NCBI RefSeq assembly: GCF_023520895.1
Contig: NZ_CP026029.1
Coordinates: forward strand, 1,240,001 to 1,304,000
Source of the DNA: Paenibacillus sp. PK3_47
Lineage (GTDB): Bacteria > Bacillota > Bacilli > Paenibacillales > Paenibacillaceae
DNA: 64,000 nt
Reading direction: 5' to 3'
Shown here: piece by piece, positions 27,196 through 37,566 of the stretch
Layout: each line of letters begins with the position of its first letter
Position numbering within the stretch: position 1 is the stretch's first letter
Program-made: the position numbers and the translations under genes
Notes under the pieces: generated by a model
What the model was told of the DNA's origin: nothing
The model's database searches: none
Seen by the model: the letters and a program-made list of their open reading frames with translations, nothing else

Positions 27196-28353
27196 TCACC
27201 GGGATCTGACTACCCTGTTTCTGCCCTCCTGCTTGGCCTGGTACAGCGCCCGGTCACAGAGCTTGTAGAGCATATTCAGTGATGTCCGGTGATCCGGAAG
27301 AACGGTAATGACGCCTATACTGACCGTATATTCAAAAGAATGGCTGGATCTTGAGGAGTCAACGACCGCCTGGCGCAGCTGTTCTGCCTTGATATCACTG
27401 GCCTCTTCATCCAGCCTGTAGAGCAGTACAGCGAATTCTTCCCCGCCGACTCTGCCGAATAAATCCCCGTTGCCCAGATTCCGTTCAATGGCTTTGGCAA
27501 AATCCTGCAGCACCGCATCGCCCTTCTCATGTCCGTATGTATCATTGATCTTCTTGAAATGATCCAAATCCAGCAGCAGCAGTGAATAATGTTCCTGTTT
27601 TTTGGCGGCAAGCGCCAGCTTGAGCTCGGCTTCCAGCAGAAACGTTCTGCGTCCCAGGATGCCGGTCAAAGAGTCATAGGAGGCTATTCTCTTCAGCTTC
27701 TCATAGGAATGCTCATTCGAGAGCAGGATAAATGCCAGGGTTCCCCCGAGCATGAAAAAGAACATGCACAGGTAATAGGAATACTGCGCCGAATTTGCCG
27801 ACAGCGCTCCCATCTCCGGTTCCACAAACAGTGCGGCGAACGATCTCCACAGCATGGCGGCGGCAAACACATAAAAGATCATGCCGAGCATGCTCTGCAG
27901 CGGCGTCTTCTCCTTCATACGCATCAGGCTGTGACCCGGATAGATTACGAACAGCATGACCCAGAAGGATGTTGTCGCCACCCGCAGGTTCGGCTGGTTA
28001 AAAAACAAAACTACGAAAATAAAGCTGATGATACTGCCCGCCGTAATCAGCAGATAATACAGCTTTTCGGTGCGCCCCAGCATCCCCATCATAAGCAGCA
28101 GTGCAGCAATCTCAAGACCGCCTCCGGCGAGAATCAGGCCGTTGCTTAGCGGAATCACGATATAATCGGGCATTTTGTTCCACAGCAGAATAGAGCTCCA
28201 GTACAGCACCTGCAGCCATTTGGCTGCAATAAAAGCCACGGAGGCTATATCTTTGGAAAAATGAACCCGGTAAAAGGTAATCAGCAGAGCGATAAATAGA
28301 TTACCTGTAATAAACAGGTACAACAACGTTCGGATATCAAGCTGGAAACCCAT
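27196..28353 (-). CDS. Membrane-bound diguanylate cyclase, tandem paralogue
   Basis: 385 residues with the same layout as the next gene: N-terminal membrane domain starting MGFQLDIRTLLYLFITGN, then GGDEF domain (YDSLTGILGRRTF, DLDHFKKINDTYGHEKGD, RVGGEEFAVLL). GGEEF intact and no I-site RxxD. The two start within 55 nt of each other and clearly arose by duplication. The ATG at 28353 (GGTGGGTG upstream) is preferred, because only from there does the N-terminus align with its paralogue. Confidence 0.9.
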   Translation of the reverse strand: MGFQLDIRTLLYLFITGNLFIALLITFYRVHFSKDIASVAFIAAKWLQVLYWSSILLWNKMPDYIVIPLSNGLILAGGGLEIAALLLMMGMLGRTEKLYYLLITAGSIISFIFVVLFFNQPNLRVATTSFWVMLFVIYPGHSLMRMKEKTPLQSMLGMIFYVFAAAMLWRSFAALFVEPEMGALSANSAQYSYYLCMFFFMLGGTLAFILLSNEHSYEKLKRIASYDSLTGILGRRTFLLEAELKLALAAKKQEHYSLLLLDLDHFKKINDTYGHEKGDAVLQDFAKAIERNLGNGDLFGRVGGEEFAVLLYRLDEEASDIKAEQLRQAVVDSSRSSHSFEYTVSIGVITVLPDHRTSLNMLYKLCDRALYQAKQEGRNRVVRSR

Positions 28354-28503
28354 GAATACACCCACCATATGCGCGGTAATCATTGTATTATTATCTGAAA
28401 ACTATAGCATTCCCCTGTTATTATCGGCAACTATTCTTTACTAAAATTTGGAGCTCTCTAAAATTACAATAACAGAAAAATATAGGAGATTCATCGAGTT
28501 CCC

Positions 28504-28544
28504 CAAAAAAACACCTTCAAGGTGACAGTCTCTTGAAGGTGTTC
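28504..28544 (-). terminator. Terminator of valS-folC-murC
   Basis: On the minus strand AACACCTTCAAG pairs perfectly with CTTGAAGGTGTT, followed by a T-run. Confidence 0.95.
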
Positions 28545-28576
28545 TAATGGGTATTGTAATTTTTGCGTTGATCAGC

Positions 28577-29965
28577 TTATTCCTGTGCACCCGGTTTGCG
28601 CAAGCCGTCAGCAAGCGTGTAGCCCACTTTCCAGATATCCCCTGCGCCCATAGTGAGCACCAGATCTCCCGGGGCAATCCGGTTCTGCAGATCAGCCAGC
28701 ACATCTTCCTTGGTCGGCAAATGCCTTGCGCTTGCGTTACTGTTCTGCACAATCAGTTCCACAAGCCTGGCGGAGGTAACACCTTCGATCTGCTTCTCCC
28801 CGGCCGGTGAATAGATGTCGGTGATAATAACCTCATCCGCTTCGCTGAAGGCACGGCTGAAAGCATCCAGCAGGAAGAAGGTGCGGGTATACCGCTGCGG
28901 CTGGAATACGGCAATAATCCGTTTGCCTGTTGCCTTGGCTGCGCTGATGGTCGCCTGAATCTCCGTAGGGTGGTGGGCATAATCATCAATAACGAGAATG
29001 TCATTGACCTCTCCCAGCACCTGAAAACGCCGCTTGGCGCCATGGAACTTCACAATCGCCTCAGCAATGGCTTCAAACGCCACGCCCGACTTCAGACAGG
29101 CGATTACTGCAGCCATGGAATTGTACAGATTGTATTGTCCCGGAATAGACAGCTCGATCCGGCCCAGCACTTCCGCCCCATGGTTCATGGTATAAGATAC
29201 CAGACGGTCACCAAGTACGATATCTGTAGCAATATAATCCGCATCAGGCGAGTTAATGCCGTAGGTAATGACATTGCCCTTCACTTCAGTCAAAAGCGAA
29301 CGGGCTGTCTCATCATCCGCACAGACAATCGCCGTGCCGTCTTCGCGCAGCTGATTCATAAACTGCACATATGCGGCTTTGAGCTTGCCGAAATCACCGC
29401 CGTAATTCTCCAGGTGATCGGCTTCAATATTCGTAACAATCGCCAGCCAAGGATGGTACTGCAGGAAGGAGCCGTCGCTTTCATCCGCTTCCGCTACAAC
29501 AAACTCCCCTTGTCCCGCCTTGGCATTCGTGCCGACATTCATAATTTCCCCGCCGATAATGTACGTAGGGTCCACGCCGCACTCTTCCATAATCAGGGCG
29601 ATCATCGAAGAGGTGGTGGTTTTGCCGTGCGCCCCTGCAACAGCAACTCCCTTGCGCTCATTCAGCAGGCGGGCCAGCATTTGCGAACGGTGAAGAACAG
29701 GAATTTTGAGCCGTTCCGCTTCCACCCATTCCACATTATCGCTTGCGAGCGCCGTCGAATATACGACCAGATCCGCACCTTTAACCTGCTCGGCCGTATG
29801 GCCGATATAGACCTTGGCCCCTTTGGCAATCAATTTCTCGGTCAGTTCCTGGGCCGCCACATCGGAGCCCGTAACCGTGTATCCCATTTCCAGCATTACC
29901 CGGGCAATCGCGCTCATTCCGTAGCCGCCGATCCCTATAAAATGCACACGTTCAGTAGTATCCAA
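28577..29965 (-). CDS. murC: UDP-N-acetylmuramate-L-alanine ligase
   Basis: 462 residues. HFIGIGGYGMSAIARVML at the N-terminus binds UDP, GAHGKTTTSSMIALI is the ATP P-loop, and DDYAHHPTEI is present. It adds L-Ala to UDP-MurNAc in peptidoglycan synthesis. TTG at 29965 (GGTGA 7 nt upstream, 7 nt after the folC stop) is chosen; an earlier start would overlap folC by 50 nt. Confidence 0.94.
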   Translation of the reverse strand: MDTTERVHFIGIGGYGMSAIARVMLEMGYTVTGSDVAAQELTEKLIAKGAKVYIGHTAEQVKGADLVVYSTALASDNVEWVEAERLKIPVLHRSQMLARLLNERKGVAVAGAHGKTTTSSMIALIMEECGVDPTYIIGGEIMNVGTNAKAGQGEFVVAEADESDGSFLQYHPWLAIVTNIEADHLENYGGDFGKLKAAYVQFMNQLREDGTAIVCADDETARSLLTEVKGNVITYGINSPDADYIATDIVLGDRLVSYTMNHGAEVLGRIELSIPGQYNLYNSMAAVIACLKSGVAFEAIAEAIVKFHGAKRRFQVLGEVNDILVIDDYAHHPTEIQATISAAKATGKRIIAVFQPQRYTRTFFLLDAFSRAFSEADEVIITDIYSPAGEKQIEGVTSARLVELIVQNSNASARHLPTKEDVLADLQNRIAPGDLVLTMGAGDIWKVGYTLADGLRKPGAQE

Positions 29966-29972
29966 CAGTTTG

Positions 29973-31349
29973 TCACCAGCCTTTTTCAGAATCGGGTTGC
30001 TGCAAAAGCGTACCGCGCACATCAGAAATCAGATACAGCGTTCCGGACACGACAGCAAGGTCGTCCTCTGCCGTGATACTCTGCAGCAGTTGCAGCGCTT
30101 TTCCCCAATTACGTTCTACTATAATTTTCAAGTTTGGTTTGGCATATTTCTCCCGCAGCCGTTCTGCAATGGCCTGCAGATCTTCCGCGTCCATTTTCTT
30201 CCGGAAATCCGGTTCGGTCAGGATGAGCGTATCCACTATAGGCAGTATATGCTTGAAGTATGACTCATGATGCTTATTTGCCAGCATCCCCATAAGCAAA
30301 TTTAATTTGCTGTACGTATAGAACTGCGGCAGGCTCTTTGCCAGGCTCTCCGCGCCTTCAGGGTTATGCGCCCCGTCCAGCACCATCCGCGGAGACTTGC
30401 TGACTTCCTCCAGTCTGCCGGCCCAGAAGGTGCGGCGGAAACCCTCCAGCACATCCTCATCCTCCAGCATAAACGCCATATACTGGCGCAGTACCTCCAG
30501 TGCCATCATCGCCCCGGCTGCGTTGCTGAGCTGATGCTCGCCCTTCATGCCAATGCCGACTTCAAGTGAACGGAAAGGTCCCTTGAAGTTAAAGCTCTGT
30601 ACGCCGTCCTTGATCCGGACATCGTCATAGCTGAATTGTTCTCCGGCAAGATAAAGAGTGGAACGGCAGGCGGCCGCTTTGGCCTTCAGCACCGCAATGG
30701 CTTCAGGCTGGCTGACACAGCTGACGGCCGGAACGCCGGGCTTGATAATTCCGGCCTTTTCTCCGGCAATGAGCTCCAGTGTATCTCCCAGCACATCGGT
30801 GTGATCATGGCCGACATTCGTGATGATGGATACGATCGGGGTGACGATGTTTGTAACATCCATCCTTCCCCCAAGACCTGTCTCCCATACGACCACATCA
30901 GGGTAGCAGCATTCCGCGTAATACAGAATCGCCAGTGCTGTGGCCACCTCGAACATTGTAGGCGAGCCAAGCTCACCCTCTGCAATCTCCTGAACAAGCG
31001 GATGCAGGGTATTCGCGAGCTGAGTCAGCGTATCTTCCGGAATATCCTCGCCGTTATATTGAAAACGGTTGGTAAATTTGGTGATGTAGGGAGAGGTGAA
31101 GGTCCCTACGCTGTAGCCGCTTTGTATCAGCACGCTGGTCAGGAAAGCACAGGTCGATCCCTTTCCGTTCGTTCCTGCAACGTGAATGAATTTCAGCTTG
31201 CGGTGCGGTTGCCCCAGCTTCTCCATCAGCAGTTCGATCCGCTCCAGGCCCGGACGGATGCCAAAAGGGATGAGGCTGTTGATCCAATCTACCGCTTCAG
31301 TATAAGAATTTAAGGGAGCGGTACGGCCGCTCCCGATCAGTTCTTCCAT
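29973..31349 (-). CDS. folC: Folylpolyglutamate / dihydrofolate synthase
   Basis: 458 residues of the Mur-ligase fold. P-loop VAGTNGKGSTCAFLTSVL, YITKFTNRFQYNG, and VLDGAHNPEGAESL in the C-terminal domain. Adds glutamates to folates. Starts 5 nt after the valS stop, so it is under the valS T-box. Confidence 0.95.
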   Translation of the reverse strand: MEELIGSGRTAPLNSYTEAVDWINSLIPFGIRPGLERIELLMEKLGQPHRKLKFIHVAGTNGKGSTCAFLTSVLIQSGYSVGTFTSPYITKFTNRFQYNGEDIPEDTLTQLANTLHPLVQEIAEGELGSPTMFEVATALAILYYAECCYPDVVVWETGLGGRMDVTNIVTPIVSIITNVGHDHTDVLGDTLELIAGEKAGIIKPGVPAVSCVSQPEAIAVLKAKAAACRSTLYLAGEQFSYDDVRIKDGVQSFNFKGPFRSLEVGIGMKGEHQLSNAAGAMMALEVLRQYMAFMLEDEDVLEGFRRTFWAGRLEEVSKSPRMVLDGAHNPEGAESLAKSLPQFYTYSKLNLLMGMLANKHHESYFKHILPIVDTLILTEPDFRKKMDAEDLQAIAERLREKYAKPNLKIIVERNWGKALQLLQSITAEDDLAVVSGTLYLISDVRGTLLQQPDSEKGW

Positions 31350-31354
31350 GTCCC

Positions 31355-34081
31355 TTATCCTCTCAGCTCTGCGATGCGGGCCAGCACTTTCTCGCGTTTT
31401 GCGGAATAGTCTGCCTGTTTTGCCCGTTCCTCTTCGATGACTTTAGCCGGAGCCTTGGCAACAAAGCCCTGGTTGCTAAGTTTCTTCTCTACACGTTCCA
31501 CTTCGCTGTTCAGCGTCTGCACTTCTTTCTCAAGACGGATAATTTCCTGATCAATATCGATCAGCCCGGACAGCGGCAGCAGCAGCTCCGCTCCAGTAAC
31601 AACAGCCGACATCACCTTATCCGGCGTTTGCGGCTGCAGTCCCGCTTCGAAAGAAGAGGTATTGCAGAACCGGCTGATGTAATTGCCGTTACGGCTGATA
31701 ATGCTCAAGGTCTCTTCGCTGCCTGCCTTGATGATCAGCTCAACCTTTTTGCTCATTGGAACGTTCACTTCAGCTCGGATATTCCGCACTGCACGGATGA
31801 TGTCCATCAGCAGGTTCATCTCCGCAACCGCTGCGTCATTCTCAAGTGCAGGGTCGTATTTAGGCCATTCCGCCAAAGTGATGGTCTCACCTTCATGCGG
31901 CAGATGCTGCCAGATTTCCTCGGTAATGAACGGCATGAACGGATGAATCAGGCGCAGCGTGCGGTCCAGCACATAGGCCAGCACCGATTGCGTCTTCGCT
32001 TTGGCAGCAGGATCTGTACCGTAAAACGACAGCTTCGCAAATTCGATATACCAGTCACACAGATCATCCCAGATGAAGTTGTACAGCAGGCGGCCTGTCT
32101 CACCATACTCGTACGAGTCAATTAGACGCGTAATATCGCGAGAAGTTTCGTTCAGGCGGTGTAAAATCCAGCGGTCTGCTGTCGAAAGCTCACCTGTGAT
32201 GTCGATATCCTTAAATTGTACGCCTTCCAGATTCATCAGTGCAAAGCGCGATGCATTCCAGATCTTGTTGGCAAAGTTCCGCGCCTGCTCTACCTTTTCC
32301 ATCCGGAAACGCAGATCCTGTCCGGCAGTGCTGCCGGTGGAGATCATATAGCGCATGGCATCCGCACCGTACTGCTCGATAACATCCAGCGGATCGATCC
32401 CGTTGCCGAGCGATTTGGACATTTTGCGTCCTTCGGCATCACGTACCAGACCGTGCATGAGCACATCGGAGAACGGCTTCTTGCCGGTGAACTCCAGGGC
32501 GGAGAAGATCATCCGTGCCACCCAGAAATAAATGATGTCATAACCGGTAACCAGAACATTGTTCGGATAGAAGCGCTGATAGTCGGCGCTGCTCTCGTCC
32601 GGCCAGCCCAGAGTGGCGAAAGGCCACAGGTTGGAGCTGAACCAGGTATCCAGAACATCCTCATCCTGTACCAGATCATCGAGACCGCTGATTTGACGGG
32701 CTTCCTCAATATCATTTGCAACAAATACTTCACCGGTAGACTCTGAATACCAGGCCGGGATACGGTGTCCCCACCACAGCTGGCGGGAAATACACCAGTC
32801 GCGGATATTTTCGATCCAGTTCAGATAGGTTTTCTCAAAACGGTCCGGCACGAATCTAACCCCGTCGCCGTCCTTCTGCGCAGCAATGGCCGCTTCAGCC
32901 AGCGGCTGCATTTTAACGAACCACTGTGTGGACAGGTAAGGCTCGATAACAGCTCCCGAACGCTCACTGTGCCCCACCTGATGCACGTGGTCCTCGATGG
33001 AGATCAGCACGCCCTGCGCTCTGAGGTCTGCAACGATATTCTTGCGGCATTCGCTGCGGTCCTGGCCATTGTAAGGGCCGGCTTCTTCGTTCATAACGCC
33101 GCCTTCATCCATCACGTTAATCTGCGGCAGATTGTGGCGCAGGCCTACCTCGAAGTCATTCGGGTCATGGGCCGGGGTGATCTTCACCGCACCGCTTCCG
33201 AATTCCTTGTCTACATAGTCATCCGCAACGACCGGAATCTCGCGGCCGATGATCGGCAGGATCAGCGTCTTGCCGATCAGATCCTTGTAGCGTTCATCCT
33301 TCGGATGTACGGCAACCGCAGTATCACCCAGCATGGTCTCAGGACGCGTCGTAGCTACTGTAATGAAGCCGCTGCCGTCCTTAAGCGGATACTTCAGATG
33401 ATAGAGATGTCCGTTAACTTCCTTATATTCAACCTCGATATCCGAGAGGGCCGTACGTGCAGCCGGATCCCAGTTGATGATGCGTTTGCCGCGGTAGATC
33501 AGGCCTTTGCGGTACAGCTCAATAAAGACCTTTCGCACACCGCTGGACAGCCCTTCATCCAGGGTGAACCGTTCCCGCGAGTAGTCGAGGGACAGGCCCA
33601 TTTTGGCCCATTGCTGATGAATGGTTTCGGCATACTGGTCTTTCCAGGCCCATACCTGCTCCAGGAATTTCTCGCGGCCGAGATCATGACGGGAAATGCC
33701 CTGCTGGCGCAGCTTCTGCTCCACCTTGGTCTGGGTAGCGATCCCCGCATGGTCTGTTCCCGGCAGCCAGAGGGTGTCATAGCCCTGCATCCGTTTCACG
33801 CGGATCAGAATATCCTGCAGGGTGAAGTCCAGCGCGTGCCCGATATGCAGCATGCCTGTTACGTTCGGCGGCGGGATAACGATGCTGTAAGGCTCGGCGT
33901 CAGGACGCAGCCCGGCCTTAAAAAATTCGTTCTCCATCCAGTAGGTGTACCATTTCTGCTCAGCCGCCTTCGGATCATATGTAGTCGGCATGTCGCTTTG
34001 CTTGTTATTTGCAGCCGCAGCGTTCTCTGCCGTATTCTGCAGGTCCGTCATCTCAGCCGCGTTGTTAATGTTGTCAGCCAT
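31355..34081 (-). CDS. valS: Valyl-tRNA synthetase
   Basis: 908 residues, class I synthetase. HIGH motif in [17 protein letters not shown], editing domain with [22 protein letters not shown] in [14 protein letters not shown], anticodon-binding domain and a C-terminal coiled-coil arm (about 845-908). The N-terminus has about 30 extra polar residues (Asn/Ala-rich) before [17 protein letters not shown] at 34081 has GGAGGG 7 nt upstream; a longer frame runs into the T-box terminator and is rejected. Confidence 0.97.
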   Translation of the reverse strand: MADNINNAAEMTDLQNTAENAAAANNKQSDMPTTYDPKAAEQKWYTYWMENEFFKAGLRPDAEPYSIVIPPPNVTGMLHIGHALDFTLQDILIRVKRMQGYDTLWLPGTDHAGIATQTKVEQKLRQQGISRHDLGREKFLEQVWAWKDQYAETIHQQWAKMGLSLDYSRERFTLDEGLSSGVRKVFIELYRKGLIYRGKRIINWDPAARTALSDIEVEYKEVNGHLYHLKYPLKDGSGFITVATTRPETMLGDTAVAVHPKDERYKDLIGKTLILPIIGREIPVVADDYVDKEFGSGAVKITPAHDPNDFEVGLRHNLPQINVMDEGGVMNEEAGPYNGQDRSECRKNIVADLRAQGVLISIEDHVHQVGHSERSGAVIEPYLSTQWFVKMQPLAEAAIAAQKDGDGVRFVPDRFEKTYLNWIENIRDWCISRQLWWGHRIPAWYSESTGEVFVANDIEEARQISGLDDLVQDEDVLDTWFSSNLWPFATLGWPDESSADYQRFYPNNVLVTGYDIIYFWVARMIFSALEFTGKKPFSDVLMHGLVRDAEGRKMSKSLGNGIDPLDVIEQYGADAMRYMISTGSTAGQDLRFRMEKVEQARNFANKIWNASRFALMNLEGVQFKDIDITGELSTADRWILHRLNETSRDITRLIDSYEYGETGRLLYNFIWDDLCDWYIEFAKLSFYGTDPAAKAKTQSVLAYVLDRTLRLIHPFMPFITEEIWQHLPHEGETITLAEWPKYDPALENDAAVAEMNLLMDIIRAVRNIRAEVNVPMSKKVELIIKAGSEETLSIISRNGNYISRFCNTSSFEAGLQPQTPDKVMSAVVTGAELLLPLSGLIDIDQEIIRLEKEVQTLNSEVERVEKKLSNQGFVAKAPAKVIEEERAKQADYSAKREKVLARIAELRG

Positions 34082-34119
34082 CTCTATTCCCTCCACTGTG
34101 CTCATAGTCCAAAATAAAT

Positions 34120-34438
34120 ACAAAAAGGCCCTTCGTCTCAAAGGACGAAAGGCCATTCTTTCGCGGTACCACCTTTGTTTCGCGCATATACAAAAATAAA
34201 CTCTGCCCGGTTCCTCACGAACCCTAAGCTTAGCGCGACACTCATGCAGATAACGGCTGCGTCCGGCCACTTCCTAACCTGTACTCGATACACAGAGGAC
34301 AAGCTCAGAGGGGCGACTCCGGGGCGACTTCGGGGGCTGCATCCTGCGGAAGTTCACAGCAATTACAATTCCGCTCTCTGAAGGGCTGACCGCCTACTCT
34401 TCCCGTTCCCAGTCTTTACGTCAGATATTACTTATTAA
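34120..34438 (-). ncRNA. T-box riboswitch of valS
   Basis: The minus-strand leader has stem I elements (AGAGAGCGG and GCTGTGAA), the T-box core AAGGTGGTACCGCG (34161-34175) and a terminator AAGAATGGCCTTTCGTCC / GACGAAGGGCCTTTTTG (34120-34156). The most likely specifier is GUC (Val) at 34326-34328 in GAAGTCGC. A second GUC at 34315-34317 lies in a copied AGTCGCCCC. Uncharged tRNA-Val should prevent termination and raise valS-folC-murC expression. Confidence 0.93.
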
Positions 34439-34439
34439 C

Positions 34440-34468
34440 ATAATACATTTAGTGCTATTCCTAGTCAA
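34440..34468 (-). promoter_or_regulatory. Sigma-A promoter for the valS T-box leader
   Basis: TTGACT, 17-nt spacer, TATTAT on the minus strand, just upstream of stem I. Confidence 0.85.
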
Positions 34469-34539
34469 CCAGCATACACACAAACCGCCAGGTATATACC
34501 GCCCGTTGCAAAAATTCGCCGTACCTGTCCCAAACGCAC

Positions 34540-34567
34540 AAAAAATCCCGATCGCTTCCGATCGGGA
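34540..34567 (-). terminator. Terminator of spoVID
   Basis: On the minus strand TCCCGATCG, loop GAAG, CGATCGGGA, then TTTTTT. Confidence 0.93.
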
Positions 34568-34602
34568 CCCCGCGCCGGGGCAGGCTCAAGCCTGCCTGAA
34601 TC

Positions 34603-35925
34603 CTAGGGAATGTACAGCACCTGGCCTTCTTCCACGCTCTGCCCGGAGAGCCGGTTGTACATGACGAGCTCTCTTGCACTCAGCTGATATTTCTCGGCGA
34701 TGGAATCCAGTGTCTCCTCACGCTGGACAATGCACAGCCGCACTGTGCGGAACAGATCCTTCCCGCCCAGTCCGCCGATGAAGCGGCTTTTCCATTCACT
34801 TTCATTGCCGGCTTCCCTGGCTGCTGGTGCAGCAGGTGCAGCAGCAGTATCCTCTTCAGCCAAATTCTCCGGCTCCTTCCGCAAGCGGCTGGAGCCAAGC
34901 AGAGTGGAGAAGGTGAGCGGATCTTTGGTAGACAAGGCTTCTTCTTTTTTGCTGCCCAGTGCGACCTTGAGATCCTGCTTCTCTTCCTGCGGAGGCGCTG
35001 CATCTATAGCTGAGAACAGTTCATCTGCGCTCCCCTGGTCAATGAAGACTGCCGCATCCTCCTGGACAGGCTGTGTATCGGGCCCGCTTGAGTCCGCAGA
35101 GAGGGTGGGTCCTTCGTCATGGACTACATGTATTTCTAGGGGCGCCGCTGCCTGTTGAAGCGGAACCGGATCAGCAGCAGGCTCCTCCTTCTCCCTGGCG
35201 GCAAAAAAGTGATTGGTCAAAGGCTCAGCACTGCCGGAACCTGCGCCTTCAGGACGGGCATTAATACTATGCGTCTGCACCTTGGCTTCCTTCTCCCGCT
35301 GTACTGTGGAAGAAATTCCGGCGGACTCGGTTATTTCAGCATCCTCCGGCAGCGCGGGGCTGACAGCTTCCCCGGCAAACACCGTATGAAGCTGTTCTTC
35401 CGGCTGCTGCTCCCCGGCTCCTTCGCCGAAGGTCCACAAGGAATTCTCATACAGGACTTCATTCTCCTGCTCCCGGAATTCTGCCGTTATGTCCTTCGCC
35501 TGCCCTTCCTCTTCAGGTGAATAGGCAACCGTATACTCTTCCTGATGCCAGGCAGGCTGTGAGTCCGCTCCGCCGATCCCCCGCAGCGAGAGTACACCGG
35601 TAATATTGACAGTGCGCATTGTAAGCAGGTCAATATCGAAATTTTCGATCTCCACCCCTATGTCATCGAGCGAGCTGACCCGGGTCAGCGGAACTGTGAT
35701 TTCCACAGGTATGGCATGCTCCAGACGCTCGGTCCGGTCATTTTCTCCCCGGTAAAGACCGGTGAGCAGCAGCTGGCCGTACAGCTCGGCCCGGTCCTCC
35801 CGCTGAATCACCTGGATTTCCGGAATCAGCTCCACCTCTTCCAGCTCAGCGATTCCCGGAAGTTCATCCGATAGGTGGATGCGTTCATAAATATCAAACC
35901 GCAAACCGTGGGACTGGTCAAACAC
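34603..35925 (-). CDS. spoVID: SpoVID-like spore-coat morphogenetic protein
   Basis: 440 residues. The N-terminal domain (LRFDIYERIHLSDELPGIAELEEVELIPEIQV, about 1-125) fits the SpoVID/SafA-anchoring domain. A long acidic, Glu/Ala/Pro-rich low-complexity centre follows (about 130-385), and a C-terminal LysM domain (LDSIAEKYQLSARELVMYNRLSGQSVEEGQVLYIP). SpoVID directs coat encasement of the forespore. GTG at 35925 has AGGAGG 9 nt upstream; an earlier ATG at 35949 lies before the ribosome-binding site. Confidence 0.87.
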   Translation of the reverse strand: MFDQSHGLRFDIYERIHLSDELPGIAELEEVELIPEIQVIQREDRAELYGQLLLTGLYRGENDRTERLEHAIPVEITVPLTRVSSLDDIGVEIENFDIDLLTMRTVNITGVLSLRGIGGADSQPAWHQEEYTVAYSPEEEGQAKDITAEFREQENEVLYENSLWTFGEGAGEQQPEEQLHTVFAGEAVSPALPEDAEITESAGISSTVQREKEAKVQTHSINARPEGAGSGSAEPLTNHFFAAREKEEPAADPVPLQQAAAPLEIHVVHDEGPTLSADSSGPDTQPVQEDAAVFIDQGSADELFSAIDAAPPQEEKQDLKVALGSKKEEALSTKDPLTFSTLLGSSRLRKEPENLAEEDTAAAPAAPAAREAGNESEWKSRFIGGLGGKDLFRTVRLCIVQREETLDSIAEKYQLSARELVMYNRLSGQSVEEGQVLYIP

Positions 35926-36158
35926 GGGAAATGTCCTCCTTCTTGGCATAATCTAACCCTGAGACAAGCCCAGAGTATAAGCCCAAAATGTTACTCCTCT
36001 CATGTATATGCTTCTTTCATGAAGGCATGCCAATTTTGGAGACATCCTTTCAGTCCTTCCGCATGAACAAAGTATTATATGAACCGGACCGGCTGCCGGA
36101 CATGGATATGCGTCTTTTTCCATTTGAAAATACGCTTTGTAAATCTATTCAAAAGCAC

Positions 36159-36186
36159 TTTCGCATTTCAGCTTTTCAGGTATAAT
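36159..36186 (+). promoter_or_regulatory. Possible promoter of the plus-strand GGDEF gene
   Basis: A perfect TATAAT at 36181-36186 is preceded after 16 nt by the weak TTTCGC, about 30 nt before the start codon. Confidence 0.4.
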
Positions 36187-36214
36187 CGTTATAAATCCTG
36201 AAAGGAATTCCAAT

Positions 36215-37453
36215 GTGATGTCCAAAGAACGGATATTCGACTTCTCGCTGTTTGCCGCTGCCGTCGCTATAGCCTTCGCCTCCGGCACCGGAATAACATT
36301 TGATCATATATATATAACGGCTCTGCTGCTGTACTGGGCCTTCTCAAGCTTTTACTTTCACCTGCGCATTGTAAGCCGGAGCGGCAACTCTACGATTGAC
36401 TACGCCATCAGCTACAGCTCCTCCTTCGGCATTTTTGCCGGGCCGCTGGGCACCTTGGCCTTTGAGTGCATTTACCGCTTTACCGTATATTTTTACAAAA
36501 AGAAAACCAAAACGGCCGATCCCGGAGAATTCCTGGATACTTTTTATAACATCGGTTCAGCTACGCTTGCCGGCTCCATGTGTTATTATCTCTACAGATT
36601 TCTCTATCCGTATGTAGAAGGAATTCCGTTCGGCTACTGGCTGCTGTTCCTCTTTATCGTGTGGATCACTTCCATGGTGACTTCCACGCTGCTGGTCCTG
36701 GTCTTTATCATTTCGGGGGATGTGAAGAACTGGAACGAGGCCAAGCACCTGCTGTTCAAGAGCAGAACGCTGCTGGATTTCAGCAAAATCGCCCTGACCA
36801 ACGCCCTGCTGCTGCGTCTTGTACAAGCGGAACAGTGGGAGATGACGGTCGCCCTCTTTCTGCTTAATTACATTGTCAGCATCTCGTTCTACTCCAAATC
36901 GCAGAGTGCCCAGGATAAATTTGAACGGGACAAGTTCGAGCAGATGGCTTACCGCGACTTTTTGACGGGGACGTACAACCGCGCGCATATGGACCTGATG
37001 ATGAAAGAACTCGGCCAGGGCACGGAATGGATCGGCATCGTTGTCGCAGATATCGACCGGTTCAAAAAAATCAATGATAATTACAATCACGCCGTCGGCG
37101 ATAAGGTGATCATTCATTTTGCCGATACGCTGAGAGCGCATTTGCAGGAGGAAGACATCCTGTTCCGCAGCGGCGGGGAAGAATTCACCATGTTCCTGAG
37201 AAATAAGACCTTTGAGCAGTGTTATGCCGCGATCGGGGCCATACTCAATAATGGTGACGGGTACAAAGCCAGCGCTGATTTTGAGGATCAGGAGATTCAG
37301 GTCCATTATTCCGCCTCATTCGGCCTGTATTATTTCCGGACCGACCCAAGGCAGAAGACTTCCATGGAAAAAGGGTATGTCAGCGCCGACCAGCTGCTGC
37401 TGGAATCCAAGAAGCTCGGCCGAAACAGGCTTTCCAGCAAGCAGGAGCTTTAG
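36215..37453 (+). CDS. Membrane-bound diguanylate cyclase
   Basis: 412 residues. The N-terminal membrane domain has about six segments (FSLFAAAVAIAFASGTGI, LGTLAFECIYRFTVYFY, GYWLLFLFIVWITSMVTSTLLV) and is unrelated by eye to that of the 25-28 kb pair. It is followed by a GGDEF domain (YRDFLTGTYNRAHMD, DIDRFKKINDNYNHAVGD, RSGGEEFTMFLR). Active site intact, no RxxD I-site. Starts GTG 36215 and ATG 36218 are both possible. Monocistronic, divergent from spoVID. Confidence 0.9.
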   Translation: MMSKERIFDFSLFAAAVAIAFASGTGITFDHIYITALLLYWAFSSFYFHLRIVSRSGNSTIDYAISYSSSFGIFAGPLGTLAFECIYRFTVYFYKKKTKTADPGEFLDTFYNIGSATLAGSMCYYLYRFLYPYVEGIPFGYWLLFLFIVWITSMVTSTLLVLVFIISGDVKNWNEAKHLLFKSRTLLDFSKIALTNALLLRLVQAEQWEMTVALFLLNYIVSISFYSKSQSAQDKFERDKFEQMAYRDFLTGTYNRAHMDLMMKELGQGTEWIGIVVADIDRFKKINDNYNHAVGDKVIIHFADTLRAHLQEEDILFRSGGEEFTMFLRNKTFEQCYAAIGAILNNGDGYKASADFEDQEIQVHYSASFGLYYFRTDPRQKTSMEKGYVSADQLLLESKKLGRNRLSSKQEL

Positions 37454-37486
37454 GGCATTGATGTATTAAACCAAGTAGGCGTTTAC

Positions 37487-37535
37487 GCCCGTATAGAGCA
37501 GGAATCCGTCATATCCTGCCTGTACGGGCTTTTTG
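37487..37535 (+). terminator. Terminator of the 36215 gene
   Basis: GCCCGTA and TACGGGC enclose an inner stem GCAGGA/TCCTGC and are followed by TTTTT. Confidence 0.88.
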
Positions 37536-37566
37536 CGTACCCTCCGCCTCAGCTGTCGCTGTGCGT

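Noticed and set aside
32765..34117. 450-residue plus-strand frame
   Set aside because: Antisense shadow of valS, whose motifs are complete on the minus strand.
34082..34270. N-terminal extension of valS
   Set aside because: The extra residues would be encoded by the T-box antiterminator and terminator.
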